Source: a virus
DNA length: 45,036 nucleotides
IMG/VR virus record: IMGVR_UViG_3300025012_000160
Coordinates: 1 to 45,036 of that record
Direction: 5' to 3' (one strand)
A model generated the notes under the pieces. That model worked only from the letters and a program-made list of their open reading frames with translations, was not told the origin of the DNA and made no database searches. This document shows, piece after piece, positions 7,489 through 15,954 of the stretch. Position 1 is the stretch's first letter. Every line of letters begins with the position of its first letter. A program made the position numbers and the translations under genes.

Positions 7489-7956
7489 ATGATGGAAAAT
7501 AAATTTCCAATCTACAAATTTTATGCAACTTGGGATCAAGATGATTTTGAAAACAATGGCACAGGATATTCAATTATGTACAAAGAAAATCCATCAGCAG
7601 AGCAATTAGAAGATGAATTACAAGAGTTTAAACTTGGAATATTAGCAAAACATAATGGAGTTGTATTTAAGAATGCTGAATATGAATTTGTAGAAGATGA
7701 AACTTGGTGTTGCAATTGGTTTAATCATTATACTTATAATCAATTTGAAACTGATTCTGAGGCGAGACAAAGTTTTAGAGATTTTGTAAATAGGAAGAAA
7801 CAATTGAATCATAAAAATGGGCATATGTTTAATAATATGAATCATGATTCTAAAGAACCTTATTATTGTTTAATGAGAGCAGAGGACTACTATAGATGGA
7901 AAATTTGTCGATGTGAACATTGCACTAAGTTAGGGAAGATTACGATTGATCATTGA
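7489..7956 (+). CDS. Hypothetical protein with C-terminal CxC/CxxC
   Basis: This 155-residue protein is aromatic-rich and acidic, with YKFYATWDQDDFENNGTGYS near the start and CRCEHC near the C terminus, which may bind metal. It directly follows the gene before it. I do not recognise the family. Confidence 0.6.
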   Translation: MMENKFPIYKFYATWDQDDFENNGTGYSIMYKENPSAEQLEDELQEFKLGILAKHNGVVFKNAEYEFVEDETWCCNWFNHYTYNQFETDSEARQSFRDFVNRKKQLNHKNGHMFNNMNHDSKEPYYCLMRAEDYYRWKICRCEHCTKLGKITIDH

Positions 7957-8004
7957 GATACTAGGAAGAGAAGATTTATACCAAGTTACGAAAGGAGTAC
8001 AACA

Positions 8005-8202
8005 ATGAATAAATATGATTATCCAATGTGGGAATTAAGACAAGATGCTTCAAATGGAGATCAAATATGCGAAGATTACGAGAAAAAAGAAGGAAAGTCA
8101 TGGGTTTGTTTTGATTGCTATTATAAGAAAGAATGTATTTATAAAAGAGATAAAGATTTGCAAATGATTTTCAATATGTCTAGTTATCAAATAAGTTTGT
8201 GA
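8005..8202 (+). CDS. Cys-containing miniprotein
   Basis: A 65-residue protein with CFDCYYKKEC in the middle and one further Cys near the start, a compact possible metal site. AAAGGAG is nine bases before the ATG. It resembles other Cys-rich miniproteins in this window only in general pattern. Confidence 0.55.
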   Translation: MNKYDYPMWELRQDASNGDQICEDYEKKEGKSWVCFDCYYKKECIYKRDKDLQMIFNMSSYQISL

Positions 8203-8228
8203 GTTTATCCTAAGTGAAAGGAGATTAT

Positions 8229-8621
8229 ATGGATGACTTTGAAAGAATAAAATTCGATGGAGACAAACATATTTATGGTCTTTACAAAACGCACAAACTT
8301 AAAAACAATCAGACAATAGGAATATATTTTTGGAAACATGAATTTAGCAAATCTAATGAATATGTAATATTATTAGCGATTGCAAATAAGAAAAAGCATC
8401 TTAGACAATTAATATTAGGAGAAAAGGACATATTAACCGATCATGAAACTGGCAAATGTGGATTAGAAGGATTACTATGGGGCAAGAATCAAATAGCTGA
8501 GTTTGAGAATAGCAGGTATTGTAAAGATGGAGATTTTATTAGTGTGTATTGGACTGATAATAGAAGGAGGGATGTTTATGAATATGGGTTAATAAAAATT
8601 AGGATTTGTGATGGGATTTAG
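8229..8621 (+). CDS. Hypothetical protein
   Basis: Not recognised. The 130 residues have mixed alpha/beta character (YGLYKTHKLKNN, IGIYFWKHEF, EYVILLAIAN). ATG 8229 has AAAGGAG upstream; an in-frame GTG at 8214 comes before that site and is rejected. Confidence 0.6.
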   Translation: MDDFERIKFDGDKHIYGLYKTHKLKNNQTIGIYFWKHEFSKSNEYVILLAIANKKKHLRQLILGEKDILTDHETGKCGLEGLLWGKNQIAEFENSRYCKDGDFISVYWTDNRRRDVYEYGLIKIRICDGI

Positions 8622-8686
8622 GGATGGTAGAAAATGTTTGAGTAAGAAGATTGTTAAGTAATTAAGCAGAAAGGAAGTGAAAATAA

Positions 8687-8920
8687 ATGTCTTTAGAAAT
8701 ATTGGGTCAACCTGAAGGCGAGATAGAAGTTAAAAGATTCTATCTTTCAGGATTGCAAATAAATGTTACATGCCCTGAATGCGGAGAATCATATCTATGG
8801 GAAAATTATTTGAGTTATCCAGATATAAACATCCCAATAAACTTAGGTTTAGCATGTCATGAATGTGATCACAATTGGACCGAACAAATAATATTAAATG
8901 TAAGTGTAGAATTGGTTTGA
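8687..8920 (+). CDS. Zinc-ribbon protein
   Basis: The 77 residues carry CPECGESY and CHECDHNW about 28 residues apart, a well-formed four-Cys ribbon, flanked by beta-type sequence. AAAGGAAGTG precedes the ATG. Function unknown. Confidence 0.65.
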   Translation: MSLEILGQPEGEIEVKRFYLSGLQINVTCPECGESYLWENYLSYPDINIPINLGLACHECDHNWTEQIILNVSVELV

Positions 8921-8946
8921 TAAAATAAAGAAAGAGGTAATACAAA

Positions 8947-9162
8947 ATGAGCATGAGTGAAATTATTAAAGAAAATTTACAAGAAGATAAGGGTTATCAA
9001 GCGTTCAGTAATCTTATGGATATGGTATTTGAGATTGCCGATGAGTTATATGACAAAGTAGATAATAATGAAGGATTGACGGATGTTGAGTTTAAATTTC
9101 TTGATGCTTTTGATGAATATATTGCTTCTATGATAGATGATGAAGAGGATACCGAGGAGTAG
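8947..9162 (+). CDS. Small acidic helical protein
   Basis: The 71 residues are strongly acidic and helical, ending DDEEDTEE. Such charge can mimic DNA or bind basic host proteins, but no family is recognised. AAAGAGG precedes the ATG. It is the last gene before the ligase promoter. Confidence 0.6.
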   Translation: MSMSEIIKENLQEDKGYQAFSNLMDMVFEIADELYDKVDNNEGLTDVEFKFLDAFDEYIASMIDDEEDTEE

Positions 9163-9194
9163 GATGGATTTTGTAAATCAATAAATAAAATTAT

Positions 9195-9224
9195 TTGACA
9201 ACGACCTTGTTTGTATGGTATTAT
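9195..9224 (+). promoter_or_regulatory. Sigma-A-like promoter for the DNA ligase gene
   Basis: TTGACA at 9195-9200 is followed after 18 bases by TATTAT at 9219-9224, with TGG just before it as a possible extended -10. The upstream AATAAATAAAATT is also found before the promoter at 36926. It sits 53 bases before the ligase start. Confidence 0.7.
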
Positions 9225-9276
9225 ATGTATAGGAGCAAATGAGGTCTAATTTTATTAGAAAGAAGGAGATATATTA

Positions 9277-11238
9277 ATGGAAAATATAAACAGAATTAAA
9301 GAACTTGTTAAAGAACTAAATGTGGCTTGTGAAGCTTACTATGTCAAAGATAACCCAATCATGTCAGACAAAATTTACGACTCAATGTACGATGAGCTAA
9401 CAGCTTTAGAATTGAAAACAAACTACATATTATCCTCATCACCAACACAAAAAGTACAGGGATCAATTTTAGATTCATTAAAAAAAGTACAACATACAGA
9501 ACCAATGTTATCTGCTGAAAAATCTAAAGATATTAACGATGTAATAAAATTTATGAGTAATCAAGATTGTGTTTTGTCTTGGAAATTAGATGGATTGACG
9601 CTAGTTTTAAGATATAATGAAGGAAAATTTATACAGGCAGTAACCAGAGGTGGTGGTACAGAAGGTGAAGATGTAACACATACTGTAAAAACATTCACCA
9701 ATATTCCACTCACAATTGATTATAAAGGATATTTAGAAATTAGAGGAGAAGGTTTAGTAACTTATAAAGACTTTGAAAGAATTAATGAGGAATTAATTGT
9801 TCAAGGGAAAGAGACTTATGAAAGTCCAAGAAATCTGGCATCAGGATCAGTAAGGCAACTTGACTCCAATATAACTAAGAAAAGAAATTTAATCTTTATT
9901 AGTTTTGGAATTGTTAAGTGTGATAAGGAGTTTAAAGAAAAGTGTTTACAATTTGAATTTCTTAGAGATTTAGGATTCCAAGTTGTTGAGCACGAATTGA
10001 TAATCACTGAGTTTATAGACCATCAAATTAATAATTTTCAAAGCAGATTAAAAAATCTTCCGTATCTTACGGACGGTTTAATTATTGAATTTGATAATAT
10101 TGCATATGGTAAAGCACAAGGCTTTACGGGACATCACACCAAAAACCTTTATGCGATGAAGTGGAATGATGATAGTTTTGAGACAATATTTAAGCATGTT
10201 GAGTTAAATACAACAAGAACTGGAATAGCATCTGTAACAGCTATATATGAAGAAGTCGATTTGGATGGAGCAATAAATACAAGAGCTAGTTTACACAACT
10301 ATGATATTTTTGAAAAATTACAATTAGGTGTGGGTGATAAAATTACAGTATATCGTGCAAACGGAGTTATACCTCAAGTTGAAGATAATCTTACACGTTC
10401 TGGAACATATAAAATTGATATGAAATGTCCATCGTGTGGAGGGGAACTTGTAATAAGAGCACCGAAAGAAGCAAGATTTCTATTCTGTGATAACGAAGAT
10501 TGTCCTGCTCAATTAGTTAACAAATTTGTTCACTATTGCTCAAAAATTGGTATGAATATTCATGGGTTTTCAGATGCAGGAATTGAACTGTTTATCAATA
10601 AAGGATTCTTAAAAACATTTGCTGATATTTATAAACTTGAACAACATAAAAACAAGATTGTTAAATTAGAAGGGTGGGGCACAAAAAGCTACAATAAATT
10701 AATTCAATCCATTGAAAAATCAAAAACTGTTAAAATGGAGAATTTCCTCTTTTCCCTTGGTATAAAAAATGTGGGCATTGGAGGAGCCAAGACACTAACA
10801 CAACATTTTAACAATGACATTAATAAATTGTTTGAGGCAGTTGAGAGTGATTATAATTTTAGTAAGATTGTTGACTTTGGAGATATTACTGCTCAATCAG
10901 TCCATGATTATTTTAGTAAACCTCAGCATAATAATGTGATTAGTGAACTAATGGATTATGTTGAGTTTAAAAAAGAAGAAAAGAAGGAAGTGTTAAATGT
11001 GACAGATAATCCGTTTAAGGGTGCTCATGTGTACCCATCTGGAGTATTTTCAATGAAGAAGGCAGAATTAAAAATCAAACTTGAAGAAATTGGAGCAATT
11101 GTAGAAAGTGGTTACAAGAAAAGTTTGGATATGTTAATTTGTGGTGGCGATATGTCTAAGAGTGGCAAGGCAGTGAAAGCTGAGAAAGACGGAGTAAAAA
11201 TGGTTTCTGAGGAATTTCTCATGCAATATATAAAGTAA
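9277..11238 (+). CDS. ligA: NAD-dependent DNA ligase
   Basis: This 653-residue protein seals nicks in duplex DNA using NAD+. It has the full LigA architecture: an N-terminal NAD-binding region (EAYYVKDNPIMSDKIYD), the adenylation motif WKLDG with the predicted AMP-accepting Lys at residue 103, and TRGGGTEGEDVTH and RNLASGSVRQLD in the nucleotidyltransferase core. An OB-fold region follows (about 300-375), then a four-Cys zinc finger at about residues 384-407 (CPSCGG, CDNEDC), HhH segments, and a C-terminal BRCT-like domain from about residue 578. AGAAGGAGAT precedes the ATG. It has its own promoter and probably acts in phage DNA replication and repair. Length and motifs are near normal for cellular enzymes. 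Confidence 0.96.
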   Translation: MENINRIKELVKELNVACEAYYVKDNPIMSDKIYDSMYDELTALELKTNYILSSSPTQKVQGSILDSLKKVQHTEPMLSAEKSKDINDVIKFMSNQDCVLSWKLDGLTLVLRYNEGKFIQAVTRGGGTEGEDVTHTVKTFTNIPLTIDYKGYLEIRGEGLVTYKDFERINEELIVQGKETYESPRNLASGSVRQLDSNITKKRNLIFISFGIVKCDKEFKEKCLQFEFLRDLGFQVVEHELIITEFIDHQINNFQSRLKNLPYLTDGLIIEFDNIAYGKAQGFTGHHTKNLYAMKWNDDSFETIFKHVELNTTRTGIASVTAIYEEVDLDGAINTRASLHNYDIFEKLQLGVGDKITVYRANGVIPQVEDNLTRSGTYKIDMKCPSCGGELVIRAPKEARFLFCDNEDCPAQLVNKFVHYCSKIGMNIHGFSDAGIELFINKGFLKTFADIYKLEQHKNKIVKLEGWGTKSYNKLIQSIEKSKTVKMENFLFSLGIKNVGIGGAKTLTQHFNNDINKLFEAVESDYNFSKIVDFGDITAQSVHDYFSKPQHNNVISELMDYVEFKKEEKKEVLNVTDNPFKGAHVYPSGVFSMKKAELKIKLEEIGAIVESGYKKSLDMLICGGDMSKSGKAVKAEKDGVKMVSEEFLMQYIK

Positions 11239-11251
11239 TAATTAGAAAAGA

Positions 11252-11349
11252 TGAATTGAGCGTGGGGTTGAAAAACAGATCCAGTCACAATAAAAAACTG
11301 AATCCCAAACAGTGTGATTAATAATAAAACTGGGTGCTTGCTCAATTTA
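11252..11349 (+). ncRNA. Candidate structured RNA between ligase and zinc-ribbon gene
   Basis: This 98-base gap can fold into a nested structure. The closing helix pairs 11252-11261 with 11340-11349 (eight perfect pairs AATTGAGC/GCTCAATT plus two more, one G-U). Inside it, ATCCAGT at 11279-11285 pairs with ACTGGGT at 11329-11335. Inside that, TCACA at 11285-11289 can pair with TGTGA at 11313-11317, sharing one base with the outer helix. GGGGTT at 11264-11269 could pair with AATCCC at 11301-11306 in the apical loop, a pseudoknot. By eye the segment is richer in G and C than nearby gaps. It could be a leader element for the gene at 11376 or an independent RNA. No known RNA family is recognised. 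Confidence 0.4.
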
Positions 11350-11375
11350 ATTTAATAAATGGGAGGAAAATAATC

Positions 11376-11609
11376 ATGAACTGTACATGTGGTTGCAAAC
11401 TTCAATTCACAGACAATAGTCTTAAAACTGAAAATGGAAAGACAGGAGAGGTTAGAGCAGTATATTATTGTGACTCATGTAATGTTGCCTATGATGGATA
11501 CGAATTGGATTGTGAAGGTAAATATACTAAATTACCTAAGAGATATAATAAGTGGTTTAATAGAAACTATATGAATGGAATTTTGAACAGATATTCAAGA
11601 AAACAATAA
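11376..11609 (+). CDS. Cys-rich small protein
   Basis: The 77-residue protein begins MNCTCGCKLQF and has YYCDSCNVAYDG in the middle, giving several Cys for a probable zinc site. The C-terminal half is basic (RYNKWFNRNYMNGILNRYSR), which might contact nucleic acid. GGGAGG lies nine bases before ATG 11376. Longer in-frame starts upstream run into the candidate structured RNA and lack a ribosome binding site. Confidence 0.6.
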   Translation: MNCTCGCKLQFTDNSLKTENGKTGEVRAVYYCDSCNVAYDGYELDCEGKYTKLPKRYNKWFNRNYMNGILNRYSRKQ

Positions 11610-11637
11610 TTTTACCCAAATTATCAAAATGAGAATC

Positions 11638-11686
11638 AAGTCATAGGCGGTTTGTACGCTTGTGAAAACCGTTAAAATATCGACTT
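11638..11686 (+). other. Hairpin element in the leader of the next gene
   Basis: AAGTC (11638-11642) can pair with GACTT (11682-11686), enclosing a stronger stem in which CGGTTT (11648-11653) pairs with AAACCG (11666-11671), plus two G-U pairs. No T-run follows, so it is not a simple terminator. It lies just ahead of the ribosome binding site at about 11697 and may affect translation of the gene at 11715. Confidence 0.3.
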
Positions 11687-11714
11687 TATAGGAATAGAAA
11701 GGAGTAAAATAAAA

Positions 11715-11867
11715 ATGAGTTTTGCACGTACAGAATCTAAATTCTATGTGGTTAGGGTATGGATAGAAGATAATCAAGTTAAATGTGCTTCTGAAGTTTG
11801 TACAGAAGATTCTTGCCCAAGATATAATGATTGTGAAAGTGGTTTATTAAGCGTTCATAAAGATTAA
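11715..11867 (+). CDS. Cys-containing miniprotein
   Basis: A 50-residue protein with four Cys arranged as CASEVC, then EDSCPRYNDCESG, which could bind one metal ion. AAAGGAG precedes the ATG by about nine bases. Not recognised. Confidence 0.55.
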   Translation: MSFARTESKFYVVRVWIEDNQVKCASEVCTEDSCPRYNDCESGLLSVHKD

Positions 11868-11919
11868 TAATAAAATCAATTACCAATTTCCTTGGATAAT
11901 TGAAGGGTGGATGATTAAA

Positions 11920-12282
11920 TTGAAATTCAAAGAAAAAGATAGGGTAAGAGTCAAAAATATAAGAGACGAAGCTACAATATGTGATATTGAACCAAGTTAT
12001 TTAATTGGTAAAATAGGTACGATTATTTTTATTGATTATATTCCAGAAACAAATGGGGATATTGATTGTCCATATGAGATTAGATTCGATGATTATAAAG
12101 CTCAGGAATCAGGAAATGCTTTCTGGGAAGAAAATGAATTAGAACTAATTAACTTAGAAGAAATACCTTTATATCCATTTAATCTCCCAAATGATAGAAA
12201 TATATTAGATGCTTTTTATTACTTGAAATCCAAGGGAGTTACGCCTGAAATGTATGAAAAATTATGGGAGTTATGGAAGTAG
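11920..12282 (+). CDS. Hypothetical protein with SH3-like N-terminal part
   Basis: This protein of about 120 residues begins (M)KFKEKDRVRVKNI and continues GKIGTIIFIDYIPE, a pattern seen in small SH3 or KOW-like barrels, and ends with a helical, Trp-rich tail. ATG 11911 lies directly against the ribosome binding site AAGGGTGG. The in-frame TTG at 11920, nine bases after it, is a better start and is used here. Confidence 0.5.
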   Translation: MKFKEKDRVRVKNIRDEATICDIEPSYLIGKIGTIIFIDYIPETNGDIDCPYEIRFDDYKAQESGNAFWEENELELINLEEIPLYPFNLPNDRNILDAFYYLKSKGVTPEMYEKLWELWK

Positions 12283-12334
12283 ATTTAAAGGAAAGAAGGA
12301 TTATATAAACGAAGGTTAATAAAGGAGATTTAAA

Positions 12335-13117
12335 ATGAATAAAAAAGACATAGAATTAAATGATATCCTTAAAACTATTAAAGAATCTATAGATAAAGGA
12401 TATGAACTTGAAATATCTATAGATTATAATAGTGAATTAAAGGATTTACCAGATAGTAAATTGTATACATCAGAAGAATTAAATATTATGGATTACATAA
12501 ATTTCATTAGTGAAATATATAATCATTTTCGCTCAATAGAAAAACAGCAATTATATGAATTTAAATCTGATTTAGATCATTATTTTGAAGAAGATGTGAG
12601 TTTTCATTATAGATTATGTGCTATGAGGCCATTTTTAGGTGACGCAGGATATAAACGAGGAGGTGGTTCCGGAACATTTTCTATGCGGATATTTTTAACA
12701 CAAAGAAAATTATTATTACAACAACTCTCAAATCTTTTTACTCTATCTGATACTTACGAAGAAATAGGAATAGATTTTATTAAAAATGAACATCCATTTG
12801 GTTTAAATAATATTTCTACTGTTATGAAACATATCAAAAATACCATATATAAAAATATTGTTGGGCAGATAATTGATGAAAAATATTATGATATTGAACA
12901 AAGACGGATAACTCTTGAGGACTTGAAAGAATCTGTAATTTTGAATATTAAAGCAAATGATTATGAATTGGAGGATTTTGAAATAACTATTGAAGAAGAT
13001 TATGAAGATTTCTATTTTACAATAAATGATAAGTATTTAGGTAGAATTATAAAACTCGTACAGAGAAAAGAAGTTAAAACAGAATATTATTTAGATATAA
13101 ATGAAGAAGATGAATAA
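12335..13117 (+). CDS. Hypothetical protein, 260 residues
   Basis: One of the larger unrecognised proteins. The N-terminal half is helical. A Gly-rich patch (AGYKRGGGSGTFSMRIF, about residues 108-124) and the acidic C terminus stand out. No Walker, zinc or nuclease motif is visible. AAAGGAG precedes the ATG. It is probably transcribed with its neighbours. Confidence 0.6.
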   Translation: MNKKDIELNDILKTIKESIDKGYELEISIDYNSELKDLPDSKLYTSEELNIMDYINFISEIYNHFRSIEKQQLYEFKSDLDHYFEEDVSFHYRLCAMRPFLGDAGYKRGGGSGTFSMRIFLTQRKLLLQQLSNLFTLSDTYEEIGIDFIKNEHPFGLNNISTVMKHIKNTIYKNIVGQIIDEKYYDIEQRRITLEDLKESVILNIKANDYELEDFEITIEEDYEDFYFTINDKYLGRIIKLVQRKEVKTEYYLDINEEDE

Positions 13118-13160
13118 AAGCAAATCCAAGATTAATTAATTTATTTTATGGAGGTAATAA

Positions 13161-13362
13161 ATGGATTGTATAAAATGTGATATAACTGATTTATGTAGAT
13201 TACGCCCCCTATGCTGTTGATGTCGAGCATAAGATTAGAGATATAAATATGCTTGGTTTACCATTTGTTATTACAAGTAGGTGTGAATATTATAAAGATA
13301 TTGTGTCAAAAACTGAATTACAGAAACAATTGACTGAATTACAAAAAAGATTAGAAGAATAA
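13161..13362 (+). pseudogene. Cys-containing small gene broken by a frameshift in a C-run
   Basis: GGAGG precedes ATG 13161, and the frame starts MDCIKCDITDLCRLRP but stops at TGA 13218-13220. From about 13204 another frame reads PYAVDVEHKIRDINMLGLPF and stays open to TAA 13362. The switch point is a run of five C at 13205-13209; removing one C joins the two halves into one plausible protein of about 66 residues with a coiled-coil tail (TELQKQLTELQKRLEE). Either the gene is broken, the base call is wrong, or a shift occurs at CCC-C. Function unknown. Confidence 0.6.
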
Positions 13363-13449
13363 AGAAATTTATGTACTAATAAAATGTTGGTTTAAAATTT
13401 AACTTTTGCGGTATTTTATAAAATAAATATAAGAAAGAAGGTATTAATT

Positions 13450-13896
13450 ATGAAAAAACCTAAATTAGAAGAATTCATGATATTAGAAAATAGTGAGGGA
13501 GAACAGGGAGTTCTTATAGAACATGAGGGTAGTGAGACATATCCTTGGTGGATATGCTACGGAAATGGTGGTCAAGTATTTGCAGAATCAGAAGGCGATA
13601 AAGATTATCAAAACATTAGTAAATTATACAAATCAATAAGAAACGGGCATGTAAAGTACGATGCTCTAAAGTTTATGAGAGATGGATCACTAATTGAATA
13701 TGATTGTGTATATGACAAAAATGAAGTGGAGGTAATTATTGTGGATGAGATTGAAGAAAAATTCAAAAAGTGTAAAGTCGAGATTAAATACATAGATGGA
13801 AGTTATAAACCTTTCAATATTGTTTTAGAAAGTTTAAAAGAACAATGGAATAATGGTTATGCAAAAGAAATATTGGAAGCAATAATAGACAAATAA
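13450..13896 (+). CDS. Hypothetical protein
   Basis: The 148 residues include YPWWICYGNGGQVF and a second domain with beta then helical sequence (FKKCKVEIKYIDGSYKPFNI). Not recognised. AGAAAGAAGG precedes the ATG. Confidence 0.6.
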   Translation: MKKPKLEEFMILENSEGEQGVLIEHEGSETYPWWICYGNGGQVFAESEGDKDYQNISKLYKSIRNGHVKYDALKFMRDGSLIEYDCVYDKNEVEVIIVDEIEEKFKKCKVEIKYIDGSYKPFNIVLESLKEQWNNGYAKEILEAIIDK

Positions 13897-13929
13897 AATT
13901 AATATAACTTTAGTAGAAAGGAGCAATCT

Positions 13930-14205
13930 ATGAAAGACAATACTTTTACATATGAATTATGGGACTTGCTTAGAATCTATCAACATGAAAGTAAATTAGT
14001 CAAAATTGCATTTAGTTTATTAAATAGATTCACTGATATGAAATTTATTTATCTCAGTGAACAGGGGTTTTATGATGCTATTAACACTGAAGATTATAAA
14101 TGGGCAGAACTAAGATTGCAACACATGGTTGAAGATGGCATAAATATTAATTCTCCAAGAATGGCTGGACTTAATACAACTCTTACATTAGAAAGAATGG
14201 AGTAA
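13930..14205 (+). CDS. Small helical hypothetical protein
   Basis: The 91 residues appear mostly helical, with YELWDLLRIYQHESKLVKI and KWAELRLQHMVEDG. Not recognised. AAAGGAGC precedes the ATG. Confidence 0.6.
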   Translation: MKDNTFTYELWDLLRIYQHESKLVKIAFSLLNRFTDMKFIYLSEQGFYDAINTEDYKWAELRLQHMVEDGININSPRMAGLNTTLTLERME

Positions 14206-14264
14206 CTCAATCGAAATTATGGGTTTATAGGAAAGTAAAAATAAAATAAGAAAGAGTGATAACT

Positions 14265-14618
14265 ATGATTTTAAAATCAGGTGAGTGTTTTCAAGGAGAA
14301 GTTGGTAAGCCATCAGGCTTAACAGATGTAGATGGGAATGATTTATACATAGGAGACATTGTCCTATTGCTTAATCTTGATGATTATGATAAATCGCACA
14401 ATAGAATTACATGTCAATGTGGTTTAGAATATGTATGTCAAAATAGTAAAGATTGTAATTATGATGAGGATACGTTCGTCATGGGAATAAAAAGTTCATA
14501 TCAAAATCATAATGGAGAAATTACACAAGATGATGATTGGAAAGTATTTAAAGTAAAATCTTATGAAGATATTGTAGTAGGCGAAAAATGGGGAGTAGTT
14601 AGAGCAGTTTCAAAATAG
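14265..14618 (+). CDS. YopX-like hypothetical protein
   Basis: A protein of 117 residues with LTDVDGNDLYIGDIVLLLN near the N terminus, like the DKNGxEIYxGDIV segment of YopX-family prophage proteins, and a Cys group (CQCGLEYVC) in the middle. The family match is weak. ATG 14265 follows AGAAAGAGTGA; GTG 14256 inside that site is rejected. Confidence 0.5.
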   Translation: MILKSGECFQGEVGKPSGLTDVDGNDLYIGDIVLLLNLDDYDKSHNRITCQCGLEYVCQNSKDCNYDEDTFVMGIKSSYQNHNGEITQDDDWKVFKVKSYEDIVVGEKWGVVRAVSK

Positions 14619-14649
14619 AATAAAAAGAACAATTGAAAGGAAGTATTAA

Positions 14650-15147
14650 ATGCCTAAAGAAGTTTTTAAATGCGAAAAATGTGAAGAAGAATTTGAGAAA
14701 AAATATGATTGCATAAAGCATGAATCAGAATGTATAAATGAACAAGATATCATAGATTTAAATTATCAAGAAGCTTTATTTAATCTAAAGAAAAAATACA
14801 AATTAGATATTACAAAAAGTTATGCAGAGTTAAGAGTGGATAATTGCGATGGATGGATAAGTAAATTAATTCAAATTGGACTACAGGGTAGTTTGCCTAA
14901 TGGACATGAAATTAATGATGATGATCCATATTACACTTTTGATAATAAAAAAGACATTGCTTCAGATACCTTTTATAATTATATTGAAAGTAAACTAATC
15001 TTGCCATACTTAGACACTTTCTATGAAGGAGAATTACATCATAAATACTCAGATTGGGGTAATAAATACATAGTAGGTAATCTTGAAATAGATGAGATAT
15101 GCAGAAGGTTTTACGGAAAGAAAATAAAGATAGAAGTTATTAATTAA
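14650..15147 (+). CDS. Protein with N-terminal zinc finger
   Basis: A 165-residue protein starting with CEKCEEEFEKKYDCIKHESEC, arranged as C-x2-C-x12-H-x4-C, a C2HC-type finger. The remaining 140 residues are acidic and unrecognised. GAAAGGAAG precedes the ATG. The finger suggests nucleic-acid or protein contact. Confidence 0.6.
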   Translation: MPKEVFKCEKCEEEFEKKYDCIKHESECINEQDIIDLNYQEALFNLKKKYKLDITKSYAELRVDNCDGWISKLIQIGLQGSLPNGHEINDDDPYYTFDNKKDIASDTFYNYIESKLILPYLDTFYEGELHHKYSDWGNKYIVGNLEIDEICRRFYGKKIKIEVIN

Positions 15148-15191
15148 CTTAAAATTGCATTTTAAAGTAAAATAAAAGGAGGATAAATAAA

Positions 15192-15431
15192 ATGGAAAAT
15201 AAAGAATATATTATTTGGTTTAAAAGTGGAGCATGGCAGAAAGTGATTTGTAAAGATATGAAAATAGTCGCGAATGTTAGAGGAAGTGAAATAGATTCTA
15301 TTGAGTTTGAATTGTGCGAAGGTGGCACGGAACCTTTATTTTTAAATAAAAATGAGGTAGTTGGAATATTTCCTTCAGCAAAGAAAGTTAAAGATTTTGA
15401 GAAAACAGAACCAGAACCTTGGGAAAAATAA
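15192..15431 (+). CDS. Small hypothetical protein
   Basis: The 79 residues have beta-strand character (YIIWFKSGAWQKVICKDMK) and a Pro/Glu tail. AAAGGAGG precedes the ATG. Not recognised. Confidence 0.6.
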   Translation: MENKEYIIWFKSGAWQKVICKDMKIVANVRGSEIDSIEFELCEGGTEPLFLNKNEVVGIFPSAKKVKDFEKTEPEPWEK

Positions 15432-15477
15432 ACAAAATCAAAAGAGCAGTTAATTGATAAAAGAAAGGAGAAACAAA

Positions 15478-15609
15478 ATGAACGATCCAAATGATTTTCA
15501 GTGTGATATTTGTGGTAATACCCTAACATCAGAATCTTGTTTTTGTGAAAACTGTAAAGTTTGGTTATGTAATGGTTGTGCATTCGAAAACGAATGCGAA
15601 GAAAGATAG
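15478..15609 (+). CDS. 43-residue zinc-binding miniprotein
   Basis: Eight Cys in 43 residues (CDICGN, then CFCENCKVWLCNGC, then NEC) suggest one or two zinc ions. AAAGGAG lies nine bases before the ATG. It is one of the most Cys-dense members of the miniprotein set. Function unknown. Confidence 0.6.
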   Translation: MNDPNDFQCDICGNTLTSESCFCENCKVWLCNGCAFENECEER

Positions 15610-15638
15610 GGGTAAAATAATAAGGATGTGTAAAGAAA

Positions 15639-15953
15639 ATGAAAGAATTTAATGATTTCTTACTAAAATTTAAAATTACTAATGATAAACTTAAAATGGA
15701 AATAAGTCTAAAAGATTTAGTATGGTTATTTCATAATAGTCCAGAAAACATAGGTGAAGATGGAGAAAGTCCATTTGCAAAAATTAAACGTGGTAAAAGA
15801 CAAGAATTTGCTGAATACTTTGTAAAAATGATGTTAAACGATGCACCATATGAACAAGATTGTTTCAGATGGGGAATACCCTTTGAAGATATCTTTAGAG
15901 AACTTACTGAAAGTGCAGAAGATTTTTGTAAGTATGAAGATGAGGATGAGTAA
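15639..15953 (+). CDS. Acidic hypothetical protein
   Basis: A 104-residue, mostly helical protein with a strongly acidic tail (YEDEDE). Not recognised. AAGGATGTG is about 12 bases before the ATG. The stop is directly next to the broken gene that follows. Confidence 0.55.
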   Translation: MKEFNDFLLKFKITNDKLKMEISLKDLVWLFHNSPENIGEDGESPFAKIKRGKRQEFAEYFVKMMLNDAPYEQDCFRWGIPFEDIFRELTESAEDFCKYEDEDE

Positions 15954-15954
15954 T

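Noticed and set aside
13205-13209. Programmed +1 frameshift at the C-run
   Set aside because: Kept as a broken gene instead. Three nearby genes show unrelated single lesions, so simple mutation or base-call error explains it better.
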